A stretch of 64,000 nucleotides of DNA from Streptomyces achromogenes (GTDB lineage Bacteria > Actinomycetota > Actinomycetes > Streptomycetales > Streptomycetaceae): the NCBI RefSeq assembly GCF_030816715.1, contig NZ_JAUSYH010000001.1, forward strand, positions 8,556,001-8,620,000, in the 5' to 3' direction. Made by a program: the position numbers and the translations under genes. The notes beneath the pieces were generated by a model. It was not told where the DNA came from, made no database searches, and worked only from the letters and a program-made list of their open reading frames with translations. This document shows positions 22,455 to 31,897 of this stretch, in pieces (position 1 is the stretch's first letter; the number at the start of each line of letters is the position of its first letter).

Positions 22455-24293
22455 ATGGACGACTACCCACTGATCGAGAACCACGGCCTCATCGGGGACC
22501 TGCAGACCGCGGCGCTGGTGACCACCGACGGCAGCGTCGACTGGTTCTGCGTCCCGAGATTCGACTCGCCCAGTGTGTTCGGCGCGCTGCTGGACAAGGA
22601 CAGGGGCGGACACTGCACGATCCGGCCCCGGCACCGGGCCTACGCGACCAAGCAGTTGTACCTCCCCGACACGGCGATCCTGGTCACCCGGTTCATGACC
22701 GAGGCTGGCACCGGTGAGGTGATCGACTTCATGCCCGTGACCGGCCCGTCGGTCACCGGGAGTCACCGGCTCGTGCGCATGGTCCGCTGCGTGCGCGGCA
22801 GGATGATGTTCGACGTCGAGGTCGAGCCGCGGTTCGACTACGGGCGCAAGAGCCACCGGCTGCACCTCAGCGAGCACGGGGCGGTGTTCGTCGCGGAGGA
22901 CGGCACGGAGCTCACGGTGCACCCCGTCCGTGAGCCCGACGACGAGCGGCTGCTGGATCTGCTCACCGACCGGCGGGACGCCCTGCACTTCACCCTGACC
23001 CTGGAGGCGGGCCAGGAGCGGGGGCTGGTCCTGGAACGGTCCGCCGACGGGCCGCCCCGGGAGATGCGCCTCGCCGAGTACAGCCGGCTCTTCGACGAGA
23101 CGGTCGCGTTCTGGCGTTCCTGGCTCCACCAGTCGCGCTACACGGGGCGCTGGCGCGAGACCGTGGAGCGTTCCGCGATCACGCTGAAGCTGATGACCTA
23201 CGCGCCGACCGGCGCGGTGGTGGCCGCACCGACGGCCGCGCTCCCGGAGCAACTGGGGGGCGAGCGCAACTGGGACTACCGCTTCACCTGGATCCGCGAC
23301 GCCTCGTTCTCGGTGTACGCCTTGCTCGGGCTGGGCTTCACCGACGAGGCCCGGGCGTTCATCCAGTGGCTCGCAAACCGGGTCGGAGAACACGCGGGCA
23401 AGGACGGTGACACCGGTCCGCTAAACATCATGTACGCGGTGGACGGATCCTGTGACCTGGCCGAGGCGACGCTCGACCACTGGGAGGGCTATGCCGGTTC
23501 CGCGCCGGTGCGCATCGGCAACGGCGCCGCCACGCAACTCCAGCTGGACATCTACGGTGAGGCGCTCGACAGCATCTACTTCGCGCACCGGCACGGTCTG
23601 CAGGTGGGACACCGGGGATGGCGGGCGCTGCTCACCGACCTCGACTGGCTGGTCGACCACTGGGACCAGGCGGAGGAGGGCCTGTGGGAGACCCGAGGCG
23701 GCCGCGAGAACTTCACCTACGGCCGTGTGATGTCCTGGGTGGCCTTCGACCGCGCTCTGCGGCTCGCCGAGTCCAACGGCCGGCCGGCCGGCGTCGAACG
23801 CTGGCGCGGCGCACGGGACGACTGCTACGAGCAGGTCATGGCCAAGGGGTGGCACGAGGGACGTCGGGCCTTCGTCCAGCACTACGGCAGTGACGTGCTC
23901 GACTCCTCGCTGCTGCGCATGGCGACGGTCGGGTTCATCACCCCCGACGATCCCCTGTGGTCCGCCACCCTCGATGCCGTGGAGGAGGAACTGGTCAGCG
24001 ACAGCCTGGTCTACCGCTACAACCCCGAAGCCTCACCCGACGGTCTGCGCGGCTCCGAGGGCACGTTCTCGTTGTGCACCTTCATGTACGTCGACGCCCT
24101 GGCGCGAGCCGGACGCACCGAGAAGGCGCGGCTCGTGTTCGAGAAGATGATGGGGTACGCGAACCATCTGGGCCTGTACTCGGAGGAGATCGACCCGACG
24201 GGCCGCCAACTGGGCAACTTCCCACAGGCGTTCACCCATCTCGCGCTCATCGACGCGGCCATCACCCTGGACGCCGCGCTCAACCGCGCGTGA
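22455..24293 (+). CDS. Glycoside hydrolase family 15 protein (trehalase/glucoamylase-like)
   Basis: The 612-residue protein starts MDDYPLIENHGLIGDLQTAA, the hallmark of bacterial GH15 proteins, which continue VTTDGSVDWFCVPRFDSPSV. An N-terminal beta-sandwich (about 1-220) is followed by an (alpha/alpha)6 barrel with ERNWDYRFTWIRDASFSVYA and LWETRGGRENFTYGRVMSWV. There is no signal peptide, so it acts in the cytoplasm. Actinobacterial members hydrolyse trehalose or malto-oligosaccharides. A GH15 trehalase would link to osmotic or spore trehalose use; I cannot tell which. The ATG has gggaggcg upstream. It is convergent with cydB. Confidence 0.92.
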   Translation: MDDYPLIENHGLIGDLQTAALVTTDGSVDWFCVPRFDSPSVFGALLDKDRGGHCTIRPRHRAYATKQLYLPDTAILVTRFMTEAGTGEVIDFMPVTGPSVTGSHRLVRMVRCVRGRMMFDVEVEPRFDYGRKSHRLHLSEHGAVFVAEDGTELTVHPVREPDDERLLDLLTDRRDALHFTLTLEAGQERGLVLERSADGPPREMRLAEYSRLFDETVAFWRSWLHQSRYTGRWRETVERSAITLKLMTYAPTGAVVAAPTAALPEQLGGERNWDYRFTWIRDASFSVYALLGLGFTDEARAFIQWLANRVGEHAGKDGDTGPLNIMYAVDGSCDLAEATLDHWEGYAGSAPVRIGNGAATQLQLDIYGEALDSIYFAHRHGLQVGHRGWRALLTDLDWLVDHWDQAEEGLWETRGGRENFTYGRVMSWVAFDRALRLAESNGRPAGVERWRGARDDCYEQVMAKGWHEGRRAFVQHYGSDVLDSSLLRMATVGFITPDDPLWSATLDAVEEELVSDSLVYRYNPEASPDGLRGSEGTFSLCTFMYVDALARAGRTEKARLVFEKMMGYANHLGLYSEEIDPTGRQLGNFPQAFTHLALIDAAITLDAALNRA

Positions 24294-24354
24294 CGCACCT
24301 GCTCGTACCGACCACCGTCGCCCCCTCATTCGCTCACCGCGCCCCACCGCCCGG

Positions 24355-24392
24355 CCGCACGGGTGGCGGCCGGGCGGCCGGCCGCCGTGCGG
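24355..24392. terminator. Bidirectional terminator between GH15 gene and cydB
   Basis: A 9-bp core (ggcggccgg/ccggccgcc, 4-nt loop) is extended by ccgcac/gtgcgg with a 4-nt bulge. It lies between two convergent stop codons. Confidence 0.6.
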
Positions 24393-24395
24393 GGC

Positions 24396-25439
24396 TCAGC
24401 CCTCGTCAGCGGCGCCGCGGCGCAGATCGGCGTCGGTGAGGCTTTCCAACTCCCCACGGGTGTCGAGCCGGTAGAGGAGGACGACGGCGGGCACGACCAG
24501 AACCACGGCGACGAGGGTGACCAGGCCGAGCCAGCGCAGCGTGCTGTCCGCCCCCGCCCCCTCGGAGACGGTCAGGGTCGTCGGGACGAGGTACGGGCGC
24601 TGCGCCATACCCCAGGCGATCACCGCGGACGCCACCACGACAACCGCCGAGCCCCGCGACCAGGCGCCGGGGGAGGCGCCGCGCACGAGCAGCCAGACGG
24701 TGGCCAGGGTGCTCACGGCTGCGGCCGCCACGAACACGAGTCCCGCCCCGTGCGTCAGCCCGTGCCATACGTGAGGGGCGTCGTCACGGGTGGTCGCGAG
24801 GGTGCTGACGGCGAGGACGGCGACGCAGCCCAGCGCCGCCAGAGCCCGTCGCCGGAAGTAGCCGGCCAGGTCGGGCGCGTCGAAGCGGCGGGCGTCCGCG
24901 GCGAGGAACACCGCGCCCAGCAGCGCGGTGGTCGTCACGGCCAGCAGACCGAACAGCACCGGCGTGGGATGCGCCCAGGCGTGCGCGGACGGGTCGGCCT
25001 CCGCCGTCACCCGGCCCGACGCCACCCCGCCCGCCGCGACGCCGAGGAAGAACGGCGTCACGAGGGAGGAGACGGCGAACACCGCGCCGTACAGGCGCCG
25101 TCCGGCCAGTCGCTGCGCGGGTTTGCGCAGCGCGAACCCGGCGCCGCGCAGCACGATGCCGACGGCTGCCAGCGCCAGCGGCAGCCACATCGACTGGCAG
25201 AGGCGCTGGAACAGGACGGGAAAGCCCGTCCACATGATGACCAGGACGAAGACCAGCCACACGTTGTTGACCTCCCACACCGGAGCCATCGCATGGTCGA
25301 TCAGCCATCGCGGTCGCCTGCCGCGGCGCGCTCCGCCCGCGAGCAGGTCCCAGAACCCGGCCCCGTAGTCGGTCCCGCCGGCGCAGGCGTAGGCGGCCAC
25401 CGCGAGGAGCAGGACGACGGCGACGACGTCCGCGATCAC
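24396..25439 (-). CDS. cydB: Cytochrome bd ubiquinol/menaquinol oxidase subunit II
   Basis: The 347-residue polytopic membrane protein has the CydB opening VVAVVLLLAVAAYACAGGTD and YGAGFWDLL, then RWLIDHAMAPVWEVNNVWLV. About eight helices are visible. Its GTG start overlaps the cydA stop by 4 bp (GTGA), so the subunits are translationally coupled. A much longer frame through it runs into the cydA shadow and is not real. Subunit II has no heme but is needed for assembly of the high-affinity terminal oxidase used at low oxygen. In many actinomycetes cydCD follows; it does not here. Confidence 0.95.
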   Translation of the reverse strand: MIADVVAVVLLLAVAAYACAGGTDYGAGFWDLLAGGARRGRRPRWLIDHAMAPVWEVNNVWLVFVLVIMWTGFPVLFQRLCQSMWLPLALAAVGIVLRGAGFALRKPAQRLAGRRLYGAVFAVSSLVTPFFLGVAAGGVASGRVTAEADPSAHAWAHPTPVLFGLLAVTTTALLGAVFLAADARRFDAPDLAGYFRRRALAALGCVAVLAVSTLATTRDDAPHVWHGLTHGAGLVFVAAAAVSTLATVWLLVRGASPGAWSRGSAVVVVASAVIAWGMAQRPYLVPTTLTVSEGAGADSTLRWLGLVTLVAVVLVVPAVVLLYRLDTRGELESLTDADLRRGAADEG

Positions 25440-26902
25440 GGCTGGTCCTCCGGGGGCGGCGCGCCGGACGGCACCGCGGGGCGCGGCCCGTAGGGGAGGC
25501 CCGACTCCGGCGTCTGCCGCGGTGAGCCGGCTCTGCCGGTCCGGCCGTCCTCCTCGTCGGCCAGCCGCCAGCGGGTGCGCATCGTCAGCAGGACGGCGAG
25601 GAAGGACGCGAAGACGCACACGTACACCACGACGACCAGGGCGAACATGATCCACAGGCTGGTGGAACGGGTCGACGTGACGGCTTCGGCGACGCGCATG
25701 TTCTCGTAGACGATCCACGGCTGGCGGCCCACCTCGGTGGTGATCCAGCCGCTCTCGACGGCGACGACGGAGGCGACGCCGGCCACCGCCGCGCACCGGT
25801 AGAACCACGCCGAGGCGGGCAGCCGACGCCGGCGCAGCCAGACCAGGGCGTACCACAGGGCGAGTACCACCAGCAGGGAGCCGATGCCGACCATGATGTC
25901 GAAAGCCCAGTGGGCGATGGTCGCCTGAGTGGCCGTCGGCCGTGCGTTCGCGGGCACGGAGGTCAGTCCGGTGACCCGGGTGTCGGTGCTGAAGCCGGCG
26001 AGGACGGAGTCGAGCTGCGGGATCCTGATGCCGCCGGAGATGCTTCCGTCCGGGTGGAGGCGGCCGAACAGGTACTCCGGCATGTGGGCGCCAGTCGTCC
26101 AGACGATCTCCATGGCGGCGAACTTCACGGGCTGTTCGTGGAAGACCTTCCGGGCGATCGAGTCGCCCAGGACGAACTGAACCGGCGTCAGCGCCGCCGC
26201 GACCGTGAAGGGGACGGTGAAACCGAGGCGGTGGTACCGGTCCCGGCGGCCGCGCAGCCATCCGGCGGCGTAGACGCCGGCCACCACGTAGCCGGCCGTC
26301 ACGAGCATCGCCACCACGAAGTGCCAGTACTGCGGGCCGAACATGGGGGTGAAGACCGCCTTCCAGATCTTCACGTCGACCGGGTTTCCCGCGGAGTCCA
26401 GGCGGAAGCCGCGCGGGGTGTTCATCCAGGAGTTGGCGGCCAGGATGCCGAAGGCGCCGAGCAGGGCCGCGGCCGGCAGCGGCAGGGCGAGCAGGAAGTG
26501 GGTCCGGGCGGGCAGCCGCCGCCAGCCGTAGAGGTAGATCGCGATGAGGACGGCCTCCAGGAAGAAGGCCCACGCCTCGACGCCGAAGCCGATCCCGAAG
26601 ACGTCGCCCCACCTGCCCATGAGACCCGGCCACAGCAGGCCGAACTCGAAGGAGAGCACGGTGCCGGTGACCACCCCGATCGCGAACTGGACCGCCATCA
26701 CCGCCGACCACCGGCGGGCGAGCAGCAGCGCCGTCCGGTCCCCGCGGCGCAGGCCGTAGCCGTGCAGGACGAGCGTGATCAGCGGCAGCGCCACGCCCAG
26801 CGGGACGAGGACGATGTGGGAGGCGAGGGTGAAGGCCATCAGGGACCTGGCCGGGAGCAGTTGCGCCGGGGCGTCCGCCAGTGCCTGCAGCGTGCTGTGC
26901 AT
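25436..26902 (-). CDS. cydA: Cytochrome bd oxidase subunit I
   Basis: The 488-residue membrane protein carries His29 (TLASHIVLVPLG) and His194 (GPQYWHFVVAML), corresponding to heme ligands of CydA, plus GFGVEAWAFFLEAVLIAIYL and GRQPW (392-396). The Q-loop region (about 250-325) is short, as in CioA-type and most actinobacterial enzymes. The C-terminal 50 residues are polar and proline-rich, beyond the usual end. It oxidises quinol and reduces oxygen without pumping protons. The order is SDR, cydA, cydB on the minus strand, with a 39-bp gap after the SDR gene. Confidence 0.95.
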   Translation of the reverse strand: MHSTLQALADAPAQLLPARSLMAFTLASHIVLVPLGVALPLITLVLHGYGLRRGDRTALLLARRWSAVMAVQFAIGVVTGTVLSFEFGLLWPGLMGRWGDVFGIGFGVEAWAFFLEAVLIAIYLYGWRRLPARTHFLLALPLPAAALLGAFGILAANSWMNTPRGFRLDSAGNPVDVKIWKAVFTPMFGPQYWHFVVAMLVTAGYVVAGVYAAGWLRGRRDRYHRLGFTVPFTVAAALTPVQFVLGDSIARKVFHEQPVKFAAMEIVWTTGAHMPEYLFGRLHPDGSISGGIRIPQLDSVLAGFSTDTRVTGLTSVPANARPTATQATIAHWAFDIMVGIGSLLVVLALWYALVWLRRRRLPASAWFYRCAAVAGVASVVAVESGWITTEVGRQPWIVYENMRVAEAVTSTRSTSLWIMFALVVVVYVCVFASFLAVLLTMRTRWRLADEEDGRTGRAGSPRQTPESGLPYGPRPAVPSGAPPPEDQP

Positions 26903-26941
26903 CTGATTCCGTTCGGGAGGCGTCGCGCGCTGTGTGTGGTG

Positions 26942-27799
26942 TCAGCCGCCGGTCGCGAAGCCGGGGAAGAGGGTCATCCCGCCGTCCACGAAGAGCGTGG
27001 TGCCCACCACGTAGTCCATGAGGTCGGAGGCGAGGCCGACGACGGCGTGGGCGATGTCCTCGGGGTCGCCGACACGGCCGTAGGGGATCAGCCGCAGCAG
27101 GTCCTCGCGGGCCTCGGGGGTCTCCCAGGCGCTCCGGTTGATGGGTGTCCTGACGGCCCCCGGGGCAACGGCGTTCACGCGGATCTTCTTCGGCGCGAGT
27201 TCCTGGGCGAGGGTCTCCATCATCATCTGCACACCGCCTTTGGAGGCGGCGTAGTTGACGTGCCCGGCCCACGGGATGACCTGGTGCACGGAGCTCATGC
27301 AGATGATCTTGCCAGCGGCGCGCGACACCTCGGGGACGACTCCGCGGCGCAGGAACTCCTTCGTCGCCTCCCGAGCGCACAGGAACTGTCCGGTCAGGTT
27401 GACCTCGAGGACCTTGTGCCACTGCGCGAGCGTCATCTCGGTGAACGCGGCGTCCCGTTGCATCCCGGCGTTGGCCACGAGGATGTCGATCGTGCCGAAC
27501 TCCTCGACCATCCGGTTCGTCATGGCGACGACCTGGTCCTCGTCGGAGACGTCCGCCTGGTAGGCCGCCGCCCGCACCCCGAAGGACCTGATCTCCTCCA
27601 CCACCTTGTCGGCATCTTCCCGGCCGGCCACGTAGTTCACGACCACGTCGGCTCCGGCCCGGCCCAGCGCGACCGCGGTCGCCAGGCCGATCCCGGAGTT
27701 CGCGCCGGTGACGAGTGCCTTCTGGCCTTTGAGCAGGTGGGTGGGGATCACGTCACGGGGCGCACCCTCGGTCGGACTCACGATGACTGTCTCCTCCAC
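26942..27799 (-). CDS. SDR family oxidoreductase (glucose 1-dehydrogenase-like)
   Basis: The 285-residue protein shows the NAD(P)-binding TGANSGIG (31-38), the NAG motif in ILVANAGMQ, the catalytic Ser-Tyr-Lys in MSSVHQVIPWAGHVNYAASK, and the closing VGTTLFVDGGMTLFPGF. A 24-residue N-terminal extension precedes the fold. Members of this subgroup are annotated as glucose 1-dehydrogenases or general alcohol dehydrogenases. It lies 39 bp upstream of cydA on the same strand and could supply reducing equivalents, though the link may only be transcriptional. Confidence 0.92.
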   Translation of the reverse strand: MEETVIVSPTEGAPRDVIPTHLLKGQKALVTGANSGIGLATAVALGRAGADVVVNYVAGREDADKVVEEIRSFGVRAAAYQADVSDEDQVVAMTNRMVEEFGTIDILVANAGMQRDAAFTEMTLAQWHKVLEVNLTGQFLCAREATKEFLRRGVVPEVSRAAGKIICMSSVHQVIPWAGHVNYAASKGGVQMMMETLAQELAPKKIRVNAVAPGAVRTPINRSAWETPEAREDLLRLIPYGRVGDPEDIAHAVVGLASDLMDYVVGTTLFVDGGMTLFPGFATGG

Positions 27800-27897
27800 T
27801 GCGCGGCCGGGTCTTCCGGGGCTCGTCTCACCGGCCCGGGGTCAGACATTCACCCAAGCACCGCGGTCGCGCGGGGGCGCGTCGTGGGGAGCGGTCT

Positions 27898-27959
27898 TGG
27901 GCCGACCGGGGGAGGAGGTTCGCCCGCCGGAAGGCGGGTGCCCGGTCCCGGTCGGCCCA
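27898..27959 (-). terminator. Nested hairpin downstream of the SHOCT gene
   Basis: A 13-bp outer stem (tgggccgaccggg / cccggtcggccca) encloses a 36-nt loop that itself contains a cccgcc/ggcggg hairpin. It lies 79 bp after the SHOCT gene's stop. Confidence 0.55.
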
Positions 27960-28037
27960 GTCGTGCCGGCGGGCGGTCGCCCGCCGCCGGAGCGCGCGCC
28001 ATGGCCGTCGGTTCGGCCCACGGCCTTCCGGCCCGGG

Positions 28038-28331
28038 TCAGCCGAGGAGCCGACGCTTCTGCGCCGCGAACTCCTCCTCGGTGAGGACTCCTTGAGCCTT
28101 GAGGTCGGCGAGCTGCCTGAGCTGGTCGATCTTGGCGGTCATGTCGTCGGCGTGCGACTGCGGGGCAGCGGGTGCGGGTGCGGGTGCGGGGGCCTGCTGG
28201 TCGACGTCCTGGCGGGCGCTGTCCTGCTCGGCCCACCGGCCCGCCTGCCGCCTCGAGACCCGGTTGGACACGGCCGTGGCCGTTCCCGCGATCACGGCGG
28301 TGCGGGCCACACCGCGAAGAAGTCCTGGCAT
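28038..28331 (-). CDS. SHOCT domain protein, 97 residues
   Basis: An N-terminal basic/hydrophobic segment (MPGLLRGVARTAVIAGTATA) is followed by an Ala-Pro-rich linker and a C-terminal SHOCT domain, KIDQLRQLADLKAQGVLTEE and EFAAQKRRLLG. SHOCT is a short oligomerisation or protein-contact module, often at the end of membrane or stress proteins. The N-terminal segment could be a weak membrane anchor. It lies 67 bp downstream of the DUF6325 gene on the same strand, a frequent pairing in Streptomyces stress loci. Confidence 0.88.
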   Translation of the reverse strand: MPGLLRGVARTAVIAGTATAVSNRVSRRQAGRWAEQDSARQDVDQQAPAPAPAPAAPQSHADDMTAKIDQLRQLADLKAQGVLTEEEFAAQKRRLLG

Positions 28332-28398
28332 GTCACTCGTCTCCCTGGTCCGTGCGAAGTCGTGAGGACGCGCCGCGGGGGCGCGGGTGGTCGCGGTG

Positions 28399-28863
28399 TC
28401 AGGGGGCGGTCACGGCTCCGCCGGAAGGACGCACCGGTTCGGTGGCGTCCAGCGACGCCAGCAGGGCGTCCACGGGGATGCGGCCCCCGGCCACCATCTC
28501 GGCGCCACCACGCCGTAGCGCACGAGCCAGGGGAGCGGCCCAGAGGTTCTCGTACACGATCACGGCCGCGGAGTTCCCGGGCTCCAGCGCGGCGCCGGCC
28601 TCGTCCAGGTCGCCCTGGTCGAGCAGGCCGGAGGAGGCTCCCTCGAACACCGTCAGTTCGGCCCGGTCACCGAGTTCCCTGAATTCCAGCACGGCGACCG
28701 ATCCGTCGGCGCCCTTCTGGATGAAGACGAGGTCGAGGATGCGGATGACGCCGTCCTCGACCAAGTCGACGAGCAGGGGCATGCCCTCGCCCGTCATGCG
28801 GCTTCCGGGGAACTCGACGATCAGATAGTCGACGGGCCCCATGTCCGCGACGTCCTGGTGCAT
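28399..28863 (-). CDS. DUF6325 family protein, 154 residues
   Basis: The start MHQDVADMGPVDYLIVEFPG at the ATG 28863 is preceded by gaggag; a GTG 6 bp earlier overlaps that ribosome-binding site and was rejected. The GPVDYLIVEFPG motif and the strand-rich body (RILDLVFIQKGADGSVAVLE) are typical of DUF6325, soluble actinobacterial proteins often encoded beside SHOCT proteins. The phrase AAVIVYENLWAAPLARALRR is also conserved. Function unknown; the neighbours suggest a stress-related unit. Confidence 0.82.
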   Translation of the reverse strand: MHQDVADMGPVDYLIVEFPGSRMTGEGMPLLVDLVEDGVIRILDLVFIQKGADGSVAVLEFRELGDRAELTVFEGASSGLLDQGDLDEAGAALEPGNSAAVIVYENLWAAPLARALRRGGAEMVAGGRIPVDALLASLDATEPVRPSGGAVTAP

Positions 28864-29208
28864 GGCCACTCCTCAGCGGTGGGTCCGGCCCCGGCCGTGT
28901 CCCGCTGCGGCGTCGGTCGCTCGCGCTCGGGTCGAGGGACGGTGCTCTCCAGCCATTGCAGCACTCGGTCAGGGGGCCTGCATTTCCGGGACGTCCGGGC
29001 GGTGCGGGACGTCCGGCGCACCGGAGTGCCGGGACACGGCCGGGGCGCGGCTAGTCAGCCCGGGATCCGGGCGCGACCACCACAGCCCGCTGTGTGATTC
29101 CGCGCCGGGACCGATTTGTGCGTTTAGTCCATGATCGCCCTATGCTGTTGTGCGGGAGAGCTCGAGCAGTCGACGTGCCGGCTCCGCGCCGGCGGGAAGC
29201 GGGCTTCC
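28864..29208. other. Divergent intergenic region between DUF6325 gene and glpF
   Basis: These 345 bases hold two direct copies of gggacgtccgg (28988-28998 and 29006-29016, 18-bp period) and, nearer glpF, TATGCT (29141-29146) with TTGTGC 19 bp before it as a weak promoter candidate. No real reading frame was found. Confidence 0.5.
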
Positions 29209-30054
29209 ATGGCTGAGCGATTGAAAATGCACGGATTGGTCGGCGAAGTGGCGGCCGAGTTCGTGGGCACCATGATTCTCATCCTCTTCGGCTGTGGCGT
29301 GGTGGCCCAGGTGGTCGCCGGCGGAGCGCTCACGACGCCGCCGGGAGGACTGGGAAACCACGACAGCATCGCCTGGGCCTGGGGCCTCGGCGTCACCCTG
29401 GGCGTCTACGTCGCGGCGCGACTGAGCGGCGCCCATCTCAATCCCGCGGTGACGGTCGCCCTGGCCGCGTTCAAGGGTTTCCCGTGGAGCAAGGTGGCTC
29501 CCTACGCGCTGGCCCAGACCGCCGGCGCCTTCGTGGCGGCCCTCATCGTGCGGTGGAACTACACCGAGGCACTGGCGAAGGCCGACCCCGGGCACACCAT
29601 CAAGACGCAGGGCGTGTTCTCCACGCTCCCCGCCAACGGCAATCCGAACCTGCCGGTCCACGAGTGGGGCGCGTTCCGCGACCAGGTCATCGGCACCGCG
29701 ATCCTGCTCCTGCTGATCCTGGCCGTCACGGACCTGCTGAACACGCCGCCCGGCGCCAACCTGGCCCCGTTCATCGTCGGTCTGATCGTCGTGGCCATCG
29801 GCATGGCGTGGGGCACCAACGCGGGGTACGCGATCAACCCGGCCCGCGACTTCGGGCCCCGACTGGCCAGCTTCTTCACGGGCTACGGCACAGCATGGCG
29901 AGATCAGTACGGGAACCTCTACTTCTGGGTGCCGATCATCGGCCCCCTGGTCGGCGGCCTGCTCGGCGCCGGACTCTACAAGGCCCTCATCGGCCGGTTC
30001 CTGCCGACGGCGGAACCGGAGCCTCCCGGCCGCGTTCCGGCCCCCGAGGAATGA
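29209..30054 (+). CDS. glpF: Glycerol uptake facilitator (aquaglyceroporin, MIP family)
   Basis: The 281-residue protein has six membrane helices and the two MIP pore loops, SGAHLNPAVTVA and GYAINPARDFGPR. The Asp after NPAR marks a glycerol facilitator rather than a water-only channel. The C-terminus is a Pro/Glu-rich cytoplasmic tail. It starts at the ATG 29209 (MAERLKMHG); an ATG at 29227 is also possible. glpK follows after 24 bp, so the pair forms the usual glycerol uptake and phosphorylation operon. No GylR-like regulator gene is adjacent. Confidence 0.94.
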   Translation: MAERLKMHGLVGEVAAEFVGTMILILFGCGVVAQVVAGGALTTPPGGLGNHDSIAWAWGLGVTLGVYVAARLSGAHLNPAVTVALAAFKGFPWSKVAPYALAQTAGAFVAALIVRWNYTEALAKADPGHTIKTQGVFSTLPANGNPNLPVHEWGAFRDQVIGTAILLLLILAVTDLLNTPPGANLAPFIVGLIVVAIGMAWGTNAGYAINPARDFGPRLASFFTGYGTAWRDQYGNLYFWVPIIGPLVGGLLGAGLYKALIGRFLPTAEPEPPGRVPAPEE

Positions 30055-30078
30055 CCCCCACAGCAGAGGCGGCAACTC

Positions 30079-31596
<1,518 letters not shown>

Positions 31597-31602
31597 CCCG
31601 AC

Positions 31603-31663
31603 GGGACCGGGCGCCGCCCGTGACACCGGGCGGCGCCCGGTGTCACGGGCGGCGCCCGGTCCC
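31603..31663 (+). terminator. 29-bp perfect hairpin ending the glpFK operon
   Basis: The left arm 31603-31631 (starting gggaccgggcgccgcccg) pairs without mismatch with 31635-31663, leaving a 3-nt loop (ggc). It begins 6 bp after the glpK stop. The rest of the gap to 31897 shows no gene. Confidence 0.92.
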
Positions 31664-31897
31664 GCCATCCCCCGGTGTGAACACGCAGCGACGCCGGCCA
31701 CCGCCCCACCTCCTCGCGCGGCTGGGGTCCCCGGCGGGTCAGCACGTGGCCCACGGCCGTCCGGGTCGCACACGAGGAACAGAGCCGCCGTACCCCCACG
31801 TCTCTCCTCACCCGCTCGGATGGATTCGTACGTCCGGTGAGGGCAACGCCGCTCGTGGTGGCGGTCGGACAGTGCGCACGGCGGAAGGCTGTCGCGC

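Noticed and set aside
24396-27422. 1008-residue open frame on the minus strand through cydB, the cydA region and beyond
   Set aside because: Only the cydB part has family motifs; the N-terminal two thirds is an out-of-frame shadow of cydA and the SDR gene.
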